Positions 26,211 to 34,574 of a stretch of 64,000 nucleotides of DNA are shown piece by piece. Each line of letters starts with the position of its first letter. The stretch's first letter is position 1. Source of the DNA: Verrucomicrobiota bacterium JB024 (GTDB lineage Bacteria > Verrucomicrobiota > Verrucomicrobiia > Opitutales > Cerasicoccaceae); contig JAUTCS010000083.1 in the NCBI GenBank assembly GCA_030673825.1, forward strand, positions 1-64,000, given 5' to 3'. A program made the translations under genes and the position numbers. The notes beneath the pieces were generated by a model. The model saw only the letters and a program-made list of their open reading frames with translations. It was not told where the DNA came from and ran no database searches.

Positions 26211-27125
26211 ATGGCGAGGTCTGTACGGGTTGAGTTTGCGGGTGCGATTTACCATGTGCTCAACCGTGGGAATTACCGTAAGGATTTGTTCACGGTCGGG
26301 GAGAGTGGCGGGTGGTTTGTGCGGGCGCTGCAGGAGGCCAGTGAACAGTGCGGCTGGCGGGTCCATGCCTACGTGGTGATGAGCAACCACTACCACCTGG
26401 TGGTGGAGACGCCGGAGCCGAACTTGGTCGATGGGATGCACTGGCTGCAGACGACGTTCTCGAGCCGCTTCAACCGCTCGATGGGCGAGCGCGGGCATGT
26501 CTTTCAGGGGCGCTACAAGGCGCTGCTGGTGGCGCCGGGGGCGCCCTTTACCGGGGTGGTCAACTACGTGCACCTCAACCCCGTGCGGGCGGGGCTGTGC
26601 GCGGTGGAGGATTTGAGTGACTATGCCTTGGGTAGCTACGGCCGCTTTTTTCAGAAAAACCGCCCCGACTGGCTGGTGCGCCGGGAGTTCCTCGACCAGC
26701 TGCGCCTGCCCGACAGCCTGAAAGGGATGAACGCGTACGCCAAAATCCTGGCCCTGGCCGATGAGCGAGACCCCGCGAAGCGGGAGGCCCTGGACCGCGA
26801 GTATTGCCGGGGCTGGCTGATCGGTGACGCGGCGTACCGCAAGCACATCCTGGCGCGCATGAGCGGGCTCGAATTGCGGGGGAGCCATCGCGGCGAGGAT
26901 GTCCGCGCCCTCAAGGAGCACCGTTGGGAGCAGGCGCTCGCGGAACAACTCCGTCTGCACGAGAAATCGCCCGCGGACCTTGCCCGCGCCCCCAAGTCTG
27001 CCGACTGGAAGATCGCGATCGCCCGGCACATGCGCACCCACACCCGCGCCACCAATCCCTGGCTGGCAACAAAGCTTTCCATGGGTCACCCCTCGCGCGT
27101 CAGTAACTTGATCTACGAGCGCTGA
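26211..27125 (+). CDS. REP-associated tyrosine transposase (RAYT, TnpA_REP/IS200-like)
   Basis: 304 residues from the ATG at 26211. The Y1-transposase (HUH) fold is indicated by MSNHYHLVVETPEPNLV (His60 and His62 of the HUH motif) and by YVHLNPVRAGL near residue 119, whose Tyr is the likely nucleophile. A C-terminal helix-turn-helix-like region follows (ATNPWLATKLSMGHPSRVSN). RAYTs act on single-stranded DNA and recognise short palindromic repeats near their genes. The gene appears intact. Copies of its upstream 25-bp repeat flank the neighbouring AT-rich cassette. Confidence 0.93.
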   Translation: MARSVRVEFAGAIYHVLNRGNYRKDLFTVGESGGWFVRALQEASEQCGWRVHAYVVMSNHYHLVVETPEPNLVDGMHWLQTTFSSRFNRSMGERGHVFQGRYKALLVAPGAPFTGVVNYVHLNPVRAGLCAVEDLSDYALGSYGRFFQKNRPDWLVRREFLDQLRLPDSLKGMNAYAKILALADERDPAKREALDREYCRGWLIGDAAYRKHILARMSGLELRGSHRGEDVRALKEHRWEQALAEQLRLHEKSPADLARAPKSADWKIAIARHMRTHTRATNPWLATKLSMGHPSRVSNLIYER

Positions 27126-27232
27126 GAGGCAATCAGGGGTGAACTTCCGCCTTCGCCCTGACGCCTATGCCTCGATGGATGTCCGCCTATGCGGACATTG
27201 CACGCGGTGGCTGTTCATGGGCGCAGGCTCAC

Positions 27233-27487
27233 TCATGCGTCGATCTCGACATTGCCGACCGGTATGCTGCAGCAAAGCAGGATATTGCCGTCGTCAGGCA
27301 CACCGTCGTGTCCCTCGGGGTAGGCAACCTCGCCCGAGACCAACCGCTGCTGGCAGGCGGTGCAGTTCCCCATGCGGCAGCCGAAATCCAGGCTCAGCCC
27401 CTCGGCCTCGGCCAGTTCCAGCAGGTTGTCGTGCTCGCCGGTCCACACGGCGCTGACGCCGGACTTCAGAAACGTAACCGTTGCCAT
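27233..27487 (-). CDS. Plant-type [2Fe-2S] ferredoxin
   Basis: 84 residues. The cluster ligands follow the plant-type pattern CRMGNCTACQQRL (Cys37, Cys42, Cys45), with a fourth Cys in the motif ILLCCSIP near residue 72. The length and fold-defining residues (LLELAEAEGLSLDFGC) are normal for a small electron carrier. It lies upstream of meaB's 3' end on the same strand, separated by about 100 bp, so a link with MeaB is not established. Confidence 0.9.
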   Translation of the reverse strand: MATVTFLKSGVSAVWTGEHDNLLELAEAEGLSLDFGCRMGNCTACQQRLVSGEVAYPEGHDGVPDDGNILLCCSIPVGNVEIDA

Positions 27488-27584
27488 GCTGGGAACTTAC
27501 ACGGGTCGCGCGCTTTTGGCAAGTCCGGGACACGGCTTGTCCCGGGGCTGTTCCCCGGGGGGGAGGCGCGGCCTTTGGCCCGGC

Positions 27585-28724
27585 TTAGCCCTTTTGGAAA
27601 TACCGGCGCAGGAGGTCCTCGACGGAGGCGGCCACGCTGGTCTGCCCGGCGCGGATCTCGGCCTCCATCTGCGGCAGACGTTCCTTGATTACCGGGTCGC
27701 GGAAGAAGCGGCTCTTGAGCCCCTCTTCGATCAGGGCGTGCATCCACTCGATCTGCTGGCGCTGGCGGCGCTTGTCAAAGAAACCGCTTTCGCGGGTGCA
27801 GGCATAGAAACGCTCGATCGTGGCCCAGACCTCGTCGATTCCGAAACCGGTCTCCGCCGAGCAGATGCCCGCCGTCGGCTTCCAGCCCTCGGTGTGCGGC
27901 TGGAGGAAGCGCAGCACGCTGTGTAGCTCGGAGCGCTTGGCCTTGGCGCGGTCGATGTTGCTGCCGTCGGCCTTGTTGACAAAGATCGCGTCCGAGAGCT
28001 CGACCACACCTTTTTTGATGCCCTGGAGCTCGTCGCCCTGGCCCGAGAGCATGAGCAGGAGGAAAAAGTCCACCATGGAGCGGACGGTGACTTCGCTCTG
28101 GCCGACTCCGACCGTCTCGACCAGGATCACATCGAAGCCCGCGGCCTCGCACAGCACCATGGTCTCGCGGCTCTTGCGGGCGACCCCGCCGAGGGTGCCG
28201 CCGGAAGGGGAGGGGCGGATGAACGCGTCTGGATTGCGCGAAAGCAGTTCCATCCGGGTCTTGTCCCCCAGGACGCTCCCGCCGCTGATCGTGCTGCTGG
28301 GGTCCACCGCGAGCACGGCGACCTTTTTGCCCTGCTCGCAGAGCATCATGCCGAAGGCTTCGATAAAGGTGCTCTTGCCCACGCCGGGCACGCCGGTGAT
28401 GCCGATGCGGGCTGCGTTGCCGGCCTCGGGGATGAGGGCGTTGAGCACCTCCTGGGCGATCTCCTGATGGGCCGGGGCGTTACTCTCGATCAGGGTGATG
28501 GCGCGGGCCAGGATGGTGCGGTTTTTCTGGCGGATGCCCTCGATGTAGTCCTCGGCGGTGAGGACGCGACGCTTCTTGATCGGGGTGCGCATCTGGGTGT
28601 TGTGCACGGTCTGGCCGGGCATGCCGTCATGCCCGCCGGTGACGCCCTTCATCACTTCGGTCGTATAAATCTGTCCGTCAGCGCCCGCGGGCACCCATTC
28701 CGGTCGTTGCTTCTCTTCAGCCAT
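27585..28724 (-). CDS. meaB: MeaB/ArgK-family GTPase (methylmalonyl-CoA mutase chaperone)
   Basis: 379 residues. P-loop GVPGVGKSTF at about 116, the family-typical DPSSTISGGSVLGDKTRM, the switch motif VILVETVGVGQSEV and NKADG for guanine specificity are all present. MeaB loads and protects adenosylcobalamin in methylmalonyl-CoA mutase. The mutase subunits are not in this window. An N-terminal extension of ~50 residues (MAEEKQRPEWVPAG...) precedes the usual start region, as in several MeaB proteins. Confidence 0.94.
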   Translation of the reverse strand: MAEEKQRPEWVPAGADGQIYTTEVMKGVTGGHDGMPGQTVHNTQMRTPIKKRRVLTAEDYIEGIRQKNRTILARAITLIESNAPAHQEIAQEVLNALIPEAGNAARIGITGVPGVGKSTFIEAFGMMLCEQGKKVAVLAVDPSSTISGGSVLGDKTRMELLSRNPDAFIRPSPSGGTLGGVARKSRETMVLCEAAGFDVILVETVGVGQSEVTVRSMVDFFLLLMLSGQGDELQGIKKGVVELSDAIFVNKADGSNIDRAKAKRSELHSVLRFLQPHTEGWKPTAGICSAETGFGIDEVWATIERFYACTRESGFFDKRRQRQQIEWMHALIEEGLKSRFFRDPVIKERLPQMEAEIRAGQTSVAASVEDLLRRYFQKG

Positions 28725-28780
28725 GGAGCTGGCATTCTCTCAGCCTGTGCGGAGGCGTCAAACGCAATCCAACCCGCCCC

Positions 28781-28815
28781 CGCGATGAAGCGGCCCGCTT
28801 GAGCCGCCCATCGCG
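28781..28815. repeat. Intergenic hairpin, possible terminator of the GH78-like gene
   Basis: Outer arms CGCGATG (28781-28787) and CATCGCG (28809-28815), with an inner hairpin AAGCG/CGCTT. It lies 21 bp beyond the GH78-like stop on the minus strand. No T run follows, so termination is unproven. Confidence 0.4.
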
Positions 28816-28835
28816 TAAGCTTATAGTCAGTGGGG

Positions 28836-31184
28836 CTACAGCCGGTAGCTGTGCTTGCCCTTGACGGTGGCGGGCTTGCGGTCGGGAAGGGTGAGGGTGG
28901 CGCTGACGCCGCGCGGCAACTGAAGCTCGCCGGTAATGGCTTCGCCCTCCCGCTGCCAGCGCGAGAGGATTTCTCCCTTCGGGCTGGGGATGCGGACCTC
29001 CGCGCTCTCGCCTTCGAAGACGGGGGCGACGGTCACTTTTTCCCAGCCGGGGGCGGCTTGGCGAACCCCGCCGAGGATCTGCATGAGGTGGAACAGCGGG
29101 TGTGCCGACCAGGCGTGCGAGAAGCTCTCCGCCCCGACGACGGGGGCGAAGTTTTCCCAAGTCGTGCCCTGGGCGACCATCGGGGTCCAGCGGCGGCGGA
29201 TGTCAGCCAGCACCTCGGCCCCGTAGCCACGCTCGGCCATGACGGTGAAGATGTACGTGATCCAGTAGGCGGAGGGCTGGATGTCGGTCTTGAGCTCGCC
29301 GCGCAGGTAGGGCAGCAGGCGTTTTTTGATCATGACCTTTTCACTCTTGGGAGCGAGTCCGGTCATCAGTGCCAGTGTCTGCGAATGCACGGAGGTGGAC
29401 GGGTCGATTTTGCGCTTTTCGGTATAGCCGTCGCGCATGAGGCCGTTTTTATCGATCAGCTTGCCCAGACTGGTGCGCAGTTCCTTGGCCCAGCGGCGGC
29501 AGACGGCGGCCTGTTTCTTGTCCCCGGCGGCGGTGTAGAGTTGGGTCAGTCGATCGAGCGCGTGGAGCAGCCACAGGCTGTAAACGCTGGAGAAGCCCTC
29601 CCGGCGGATGCCCGTCCAGTCCAGGAACAGCCAGTGGCGTTTGTCATAGCCGAGCATGCCGGTTTTCGCGTCGGTCCACGCGCGGAAGTACTCCAGCGCG
29701 CGCAGGAGCGTGTCCTGATGGGCGAGGAAGGGCTCCAGCGAGCCGGTCTGGCAGTAGTAGTCCCACAGGGTGAGCATCCAGATCAGCGTAAAGTCCGGCA
29801 ACACGCAGCCGTGAGCCATGGTCGGGGCGTGCCCATAGGTGACGCCCGAAGGCGTGGTCTGCGTAGCGATCTGCTTGATCCCGCGGCGGAACAGCCGCGT
29901 CTCCCCGTCGAGGTGAAAGGTGTTCCAGGCCTGCACCCGGGCGTCGCCCCACCACTGCGCCTGTTCGCGCCAGGGGGTGTCCACGTAGGCGTCCATACTG
30001 CACACGCGCTGAGTCCAGGCGCAGGTTTCCCAGATGGCGTTGAGCGACTCATCGGAACTGCGGAAGAAGCCGTTGCGCCTGAGTGGGTAAAAGCACGTGC
30101 GCAGGGAGGGTGTCACGCGCAGCTCGCCGGAGTTACCCCGAACGAGCAGGATCATGTACCGGAAGCCGAAGGGATGGTAAAAGGCATGCCGGTTACTGCC
30201 CTTGCGGCAGGTGAGCCGGTGGCTGAAACCCATCCGGCAGTGCGCCTCGGTCGTGTAGTCCGGGGAGAGCGTGTCGGGTGCGATCGTCTCGTAATGGTGT
30301 GTCTCGACGATCTCCCCGCCGCTGGCTCCTTCGACCTCCAGGATGACGCTGCCGATGTGAAGCTTACCCAGGTCAATGAGCACGCTACGCCAGCCGTTTT
30401 TCGGAGCTTTCTTGAAGGGAATCGCCTCGACGGGGGCAGAGTAGGGCTGGTGGGCGAGCCCCTCGCTGAAGTGCGTGACGGTGATATTACGCGTGGTCAG
30501 AAAGTCCGGCGCGTTCGTGCCGCTGGCTTCGCCAATAACCTTGCCGGGTCGGATTTCGCACTCCTCCAACATGGCGAGCCCGCGCGGCTCGATCGAGTGC
30601 CACGGCGGCGTGTTCCAGGCGCGGGCCTCGTTGCGCGTAGGCCAGGCGCTGTCGTCGTAGTTTGGCTTCATCCAGTCGGGGTCCTCCTCGCGCAGGTCGA
30701 TCACCTCCTGGCTGAAAAGCTGGAGACTGGTCGGGACCATTTCCTTGCGGATGCTGTCCTGGCGGCGCGATTTCCAGCGTTCGTGCGTCACGACGACTGT
30801 CTTGCCCCACTTCGCAGCGATGAGCAGCCCCGCGAAGCCCTGCGTGAGGTACTGGAAATTGCTGTAGTTAGGGGTGTGCCCGCGCACGGCGATCAGGTTT
30901 TTCCCTTTTTTTAGCCACGCGCTGACATCGACCTCGTCATAGGGCCAGCTCTTTTGAAAGCCCCGGGCCGGGCCGCGGCAGACATACTCGCCGTTGATGT
31001 AGAGCTGATAGGACTGGTCCGCCGTGATGTACAGTGGCGCCTTTTTCGGCACAGCCGGGAGCGTGAAGGTTTCACGGAAAAGGGCATAGCCGTTGGTGGT
31101 ATCCCAGTTCATCTTTTCCGCCCAGATCCACTGGGCTTGCTTGATGACGGCGGGGACATCGGGGTCGATCTGCGGGAGTTTCAT
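28836..31184 (-). CDS. Glycoside hydrolase family 78-like (alpha-L-rhamnosidase-like)
   Basis: 782 residues. An N-terminal beta-sandwich with a carbohydrate-binding look (ADQSYQLYINGEYVCRGPAR) is followed by a second beta domain and an (alpha/alpha)6 barrel starting near residue 390. The catalytic-region motif DTPWREQAQWWGDARV corresponds to the DxxxRxExxxxGD signature of GH78. A C-terminal beta domain closes the protein. There is no signal peptide, so it probably acts on imported oligosaccharides. It is divergent from an AraC regulator 83 bp away, which likely controls it. Other GH-C6-barrel activities cannot be excluded. Confidence 0.82.
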   Translation of the reverse strand: MKLPQIDPDVPAVIKQAQWIWAEKMNWDTTNGYALFRETFTLPAVPKKAPLYITADQSYQLYINGEYVCRGPARGFQKSWPYDEVDVSAWLKKGKNLIAVRGHTPNYSNFQYLTQGFAGLLIAAKWGKTVVVTHERWKSRRQDSIRKEMVPTSLQLFSQEVIDLREEDPDWMKPNYDDSAWPTRNEARAWNTPPWHSIEPRGLAMLEECEIRPGKVIGEASGTNAPDFLTTRNITVTHFSEGLAHQPYSAPVEAIPFKKAPKNGWRSVLIDLGKLHIGSVILEVEGASGGEIVETHHYETIAPDTLSPDYTTEAHCRMGFSHRLTCRKGSNRHAFYHPFGFRYMILLVRGNSGELRVTPSLRTCFYPLRRNGFFRSSDESLNAIWETCAWTQRVCSMDAYVDTPWREQAQWWGDARVQAWNTFHLDGETRLFRRGIKQIATQTTPSGVTYGHAPTMAHGCVLPDFTLIWMLTLWDYYCQTGSLEPFLAHQDTLLRALEYFRAWTDAKTGMLGYDKRHWLFLDWTGIRREGFSSVYSLWLLHALDRLTQLYTAAGDKKQAAVCRRWAKELRTSLGKLIDKNGLMRDGYTEKRKIDPSTSVHSQTLALMTGLAPKSEKVMIKKRLLPYLRGELKTDIQPSAYWITYIFTVMAERGYGAEVLADIRRRWTPMVAQGTTWENFAPVVGAESFSHAWSAHPLFHLMQILGGVRQAAPGWEKVTVAPVFEGESAEVRIPSPKGEILSRWQREGEAITGELQLPRGVSATLTLPDRKPATVKGKHSYRL

Positions 31185-31267
31185 GGGAATGAATTATATA
31201 AGATGTGCTCGAAAAGTGTTACCGATTTTTCCGTTTAAAAGTTCTCAAAAATTGACATTATTTCCGT

Positions 31268-32173
31268 GTGTCACTGAAGCTCCATCTGCGCGAAAACGAA
31301 CTCGGACACCTCGAAATCTCCCCGGATACGTGGTTTTACATGAACCACATCCGGTGGCAGGGACCGGCGGCGGTCCACGATCACAACTATGTCGAGCTGG
31401 CTTTCGTCCTCGGGGGAAGCTCCCGGCATACCACCGTGCGCGGGGACTCCGTCTGTACCCGCGGCGATGTCCTGCTGATCCCGCGCGGAGCCTGGCATGG
31501 GTACAGCCGTTGCCGCCGCTTCGAGCTGGTCAACTGCCTGTTCTCGCCAGCACTGCTGGAAAACGAGCTAGCCTGGCTGCGGACGGAGCCGCCCTTTGCC
31601 GAACTGGCCGGGTGGGCGGACAGTTTCGACGGGGTGGATATCCACTTGTTGCGGTTGCCCCCCCGGAGCCTGCCGCAACTGCGCCAGCGCCTCGAAGCCC
31701 TGAACGTTGCCTACCTGCACGGTGGTTCGCGTATGGAACTGCTCGGTCTGCTGCTGCTGGTGCTCGATACGTTGCGTACAGCCACGCGGCCCCGTTCGGA
31801 GGAGCACCCCGATATCGCCGAGCGGCATCCCTCTGTGCAGGCCGCGCTCAACCTGCTCCACCGCGAGTACGCCCAGGAGTGGACCCTGGATAAATTAGCC
31901 GCCCGTCTGCGCCTCAACAGTAGTTACCTCGTCCGCCTGTTCGGCGCCCACCTGGGCCAACCGCCGATGAAGTACCTGGCGAAGCTTCGCGCCCACCGCG
32001 CGGCGACCCTCCTCGTGACCACCCGCTTGCGCGTCGGCGAGATCGGCGTGCGCGTGGGCTGGCCCGAGCCCAAGCTCTTCGCCCGCCAGTTCCAGCAGCG
32101 TTTCGGCCTGAGCGCCAGCGAGTACCGCCGCAAGCTCCTCAGCCCCTTTTCACCAGGTCCACCCGCTCCATGA
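31268..32173 (+). CDS. AraC-family transcriptional regulator
   Basis: 301 residues from a GTG. An N-terminal cupin-like sensor (AAVHDHNYVELAFVLGGSSR, GDVLLIPRGAWHGY) is followed by the two helix-turn-helix motifs of AraC proteins in the last ~100 residues (WTLDKLAARLRLNSSYLVRL and VGEIGVRVGWPEPKLFARQF). It is transcribed away from the GH78-like gene and probably responds to a sugar to activate it. The start codon is uncertain within a few residues. Confidence 0.92.
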   Translation: MSLKLHLRENELGHLEISPDTWFYMNHIRWQGPAAVHDHNYVELAFVLGGSSRHTTVRGDSVCTRGDVLLIPRGAWHGYSRCRRFELVNCLFSPALLENELAWLRTEPPFAELAGWADSFDGVDIHLLRLPPRSLPQLRQRLEALNVAYLHGGSRMELLGLLLLVLDTLRTATRPRSEEHPDIAERHPSVQAALNLLHREYAQEWTLDKLAARLRLNSSYLVRLFGAHLGQPPMKYLAKLRAHRAATLLVTTRLRVGEIGVRVGWPEPKLFARQFQQRFGLSASEYRRKLLSPFSPGPPAP

Positions 32174-32348
32174 GGATATGCCCCCGGCATTCCAGCAGAC
32201 ATGCGGGGTCGGGGCCCGTTGTGAAAAAAATGAACTTTCGCGTCTTTTTCCCGCTTGACGCTTCCGCTCTCACCCCTACCATCTGCCGTTTTCCTTGATG
32301 CGGGTTTGGCCATTCGGCGATCCCCGGACAAGGTTTCATATTGGTTAC

Positions 32349-32423
<75 letters not shown>

Positions 32424-32483
32424 ATGAAAATCAACACTTTACGTTGTATTTGAGCGAGTTACGGAACTGAAGCCGGCGAGGCC

Positions 32484-32558
32484 GAGTCTCATCCAGTCTC
32501 AATAAATTTCACCCAGTCTCGAAAAACCCCCTGATTTTGGGCAACTTTTTGGGCAACT
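32484..32558 (+). repeat. Phased short direct repeats beside tRNA-Lys (possible integrase arm sites)
   Basis: AGTCTC occurs at 32485, 32495 and 32515, i.e. 10 and 20 bp apart; the last two are within CCAGTCTC. TTTGGGCAACT occurs at 32536 and 32548. Integrase arm-binding sites are often arranged like this next to a tRNA attachment site, but no integrase gene is adjacent. Functional assignment is inference. Confidence 0.4.
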
Positions 32559-32618
32559 ATTTTTGAGCTTTTCAGCCCCCTGTTGGGTAAATAGTTCTAT
32601 CGGGACTAACTCCGTTCC

Positions 32619-33104
32619 ATGAGTGCTGCCCCGAAATACGACCCGAACAACGAAATCTTCGTCCGGCGTGAGGATTTTGACCAGGTATTCTCCAAGGCCA
32701 TCCCGAAGGCGACTTTTCACCGCTGGGCAGGGGAGGGTAAGGTCGTCAAGGCTAGGGACCTGGACGGTTGGTATCTCCTGAATAAGACCCTCGTGCATCA
32801 GGGCATGGAGCCGGTGGATGTGGGCGAATTTCGCAAGGAACGTCAGTCAGTGCCTCAGGGCCTCAAAAACAGCCAGTTGCTCTATATTGCGGTTTTGCAG
32901 TCCGACGCACGTTTCGCTATTGTGTCTCCCCCTCGCTTTCCCCTCCCCAGTACCCTTACCCCGGAGGAGGTCGAGAAAATCCACACCCTGAGGACCGAGC
33001 ACGAGAAATTGATCGCCCTTTACGACGAGCCCGCCGAGCGCTCGATCTACCGACACGGCTTCCTGGATGCTTTGGAAGCGGCTGCAATGGTGGATGGGGA
33101 GTAA
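32619..33104 (+). CDS. Hypothetical protein at the island edge, possible DNA-binding N-terminus
   Basis: 161 residues. Residues 14-50 (FVRREDFDQVFSKAIPKATF, then HRWAGEGKVVKARD) resemble the winged helix-turn-helix of excisionase or AlpA-like proteins, where a site for a helix pair is followed by a Gly-Lys-Val strand. The C-terminal part is helical (PEEVEKIHTLRTEHEKL). It is the first gene after tRNA-Lys. The function is not established; an excisionase or element regulator is possible. Confidence 0.5.
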   Translation: MSAAPKYDPNNEIFVRREDFDQVFSKAIPKATFHRWAGEGKVVKARDLDGWYLLNKTLVHQGMEPVDVGEFRKERQSVPQGLKNSQLLYIAVLQSDARFAIVSPPRFPLPSTLTPEEVEKIHTLRTEHEKLIALYDEPAERSIYRHGFLDALEAAAMVDGE

Positions 33105-33348
33105 GTTCGGTCGGCCCTCTGTGGATGCAGTGTTGCCCTGACCGTGTTCACGTAAGCTGGCCAGGTGAAAAATAAGCCAGACGGTTGTGTTTTGTTATCA
33201 GCGCTATATCTCCACACGCTGTCTCAATTTGCGGTTGTTGACAAATAAATGATGTCTTGCTGTTCGAAAGTATAATTCTTGGAATTTGGAAAATACGGTT
33301 CAAGCATGCGCTTTCTCGCATCGGAGTCTTGAAAAATAGTGTCTATTC

Positions 33349-34365
33349 GTGAGTAATCAAAGGCCAACTCAGCGTGACATCGCAAAAGCTGTCGGTGTAA
33401 CTCAGGCAACGGTTTCACTTGCTTTGGGAAACCATCCTCGCGTATCGGATAAATTGCGCCAGAAAATCCAGCAGATTGCTGATTCCCTGGGCTACCGGCC
33501 AGATCCATACTTGGCTGGTTTGTCCGCGTATAAGCGCACGATTCGCGAGCCGAATTTCCAGGCTACGTTGGCCTGGGTCACGAACTTCTCCCCGAAGAAC
33601 AGTTGGCGTGCGGTTTCGACATTCCAGCATTATTATGACGGGGCTCAACGCCGTGCGGCCGAGTTGGGTTACCAGTTGGAGTCGCATGACTTGGCTGTCT
33701 CCGGAATGTCTTCGAAGCGACTTGAGGGAATTCTCCGCTCCAAGAATATTCCAGGCGTATTACTCGCTCCTCAGCAAAAGCATAATACGCGCCTGGAGCT
33801 TTCCCTAAAACATCTGTCAGCTGTTACCTTTGGCTATTCATTGAGCGCTCCTAGATTACACACGGTTACCAGTCATCATTATCGTTCCATGGAAACGATA
33901 TGGGATAATCTGGTGAGGCTTGGTTACAAACGTCCCTCACTGGTGATCGAATACAGCAATGAAAAACGCGCGGATAATATCCCTTCGTCGTGTTTTTTTA
34001 ATATACAGCGAACCTTGTCTAAAAAGCAGTATGTTCCCGCATTGATCGAGCCCAGCCTCACCCCTGAGCGATTTTTGAAGTGGTACAAGCAATACCAGCC
34101 AGATGTTATCATTTCCTTGTGGGAGATGGTTTATCCATGGCTAGTCAATGTCGGTATCAAAGTGCCGGAAGATGTTGGTCTGGTCTTACTATCCGTGCGA
34201 GAGCAGGACGGCATTTTTTCTGGAATATGGGAGAATCCGTCTTTGATCGGTGCCAGAGCGGTCGAGTTTCTGATTGAACTCATTCACCGACGTGAGAGCG
34301 GGATACCTTCCATTCCCTCTTACCTCATGGTTGAAGGGACTTGGCTGGATGGAACAACGGTCTGA
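33349..34365 (+). CDS. LacI-family transcriptional regulator
   Basis: 338 residues from a GTG. The N-terminal LacI helix-turn-helix is unmistakable (TQRDIAKAVGVTQATVSLAL, then NHPRVSDKLRQKI and the hinge LGYRPDPYLAGL). The rest is a periplasmic-binding-protein-like sensor domain, somewhat shortened. It lies upstream of the GH50-like/pseudopilin/PEP-CTERM/GH2/transporter cluster on the same strand, and likely represses it until a sugar is bound. Confidence 0.92.
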   Translation: MSNQRPTQRDIAKAVGVTQATVSLALGNHPRVSDKLRQKIQQIADSLGYRPDPYLAGLSAYKRTIREPNFQATLAWVTNFSPKNSWRAVSTFQHYYDGAQRRAAELGYQLESHDLAVSGMSSKRLEGILRSKNIPGVLLAPQQKHNTRLELSLKHLSAVTFGYSLSAPRLHTVTSHHYRSMETIWDNLVRLGYKRPSLVIEYSNEKRADNIPSSCFFNIQRTLSKKQYVPALIEPSLTPERFLKWYKQYQPDVIISLWEMVYPWLVNVGIKVPEDVGLVLLSVREQDGIFSGIWENPSLIGARAVEFLIELIHRRESGIPSIPSYLMVEGTWLDGTTV

Positions 34366-34574
34366 TTGGCCGGGATGAATTGGAGTGAGCTTAAAACCGG
34401 AGATATTTTGGTCATCCGGTTATCAGAATAACATTAATTCTACTCGTGTCCGATTTTTCACAAGCGTAGAAATCGTCACGTATTTCACATACCCAATTCA
34501 ACTCCGTCCTCTTTGCTTGAGCCGCTTGGATATTGCGGGCCTGCTCATGCGCGGGGGATGTGTTTCGGCGGCGG

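Noticed and set aside
31193-31198. TATAAT (minus strand) as the -10 box of the GH78-like gene
   Set aside because: It lies only 8 bp from the ATG, which would leave almost no leader; possible but not supported.
32484-32558. CRISPR-like array
   Set aside because: The repeats are only 6-11 bp with spacers of a few bases; no cas genes in the window.
33238-33276. TTGACA and TATAAT upstream of the LacI-family gene as a sigma-70 promoter
   Set aside because: Both hexamers are perfect but the spacing is 27 bp, far from the usual 16-18, so they are not a promoter pair. TATAAT alone may still serve.
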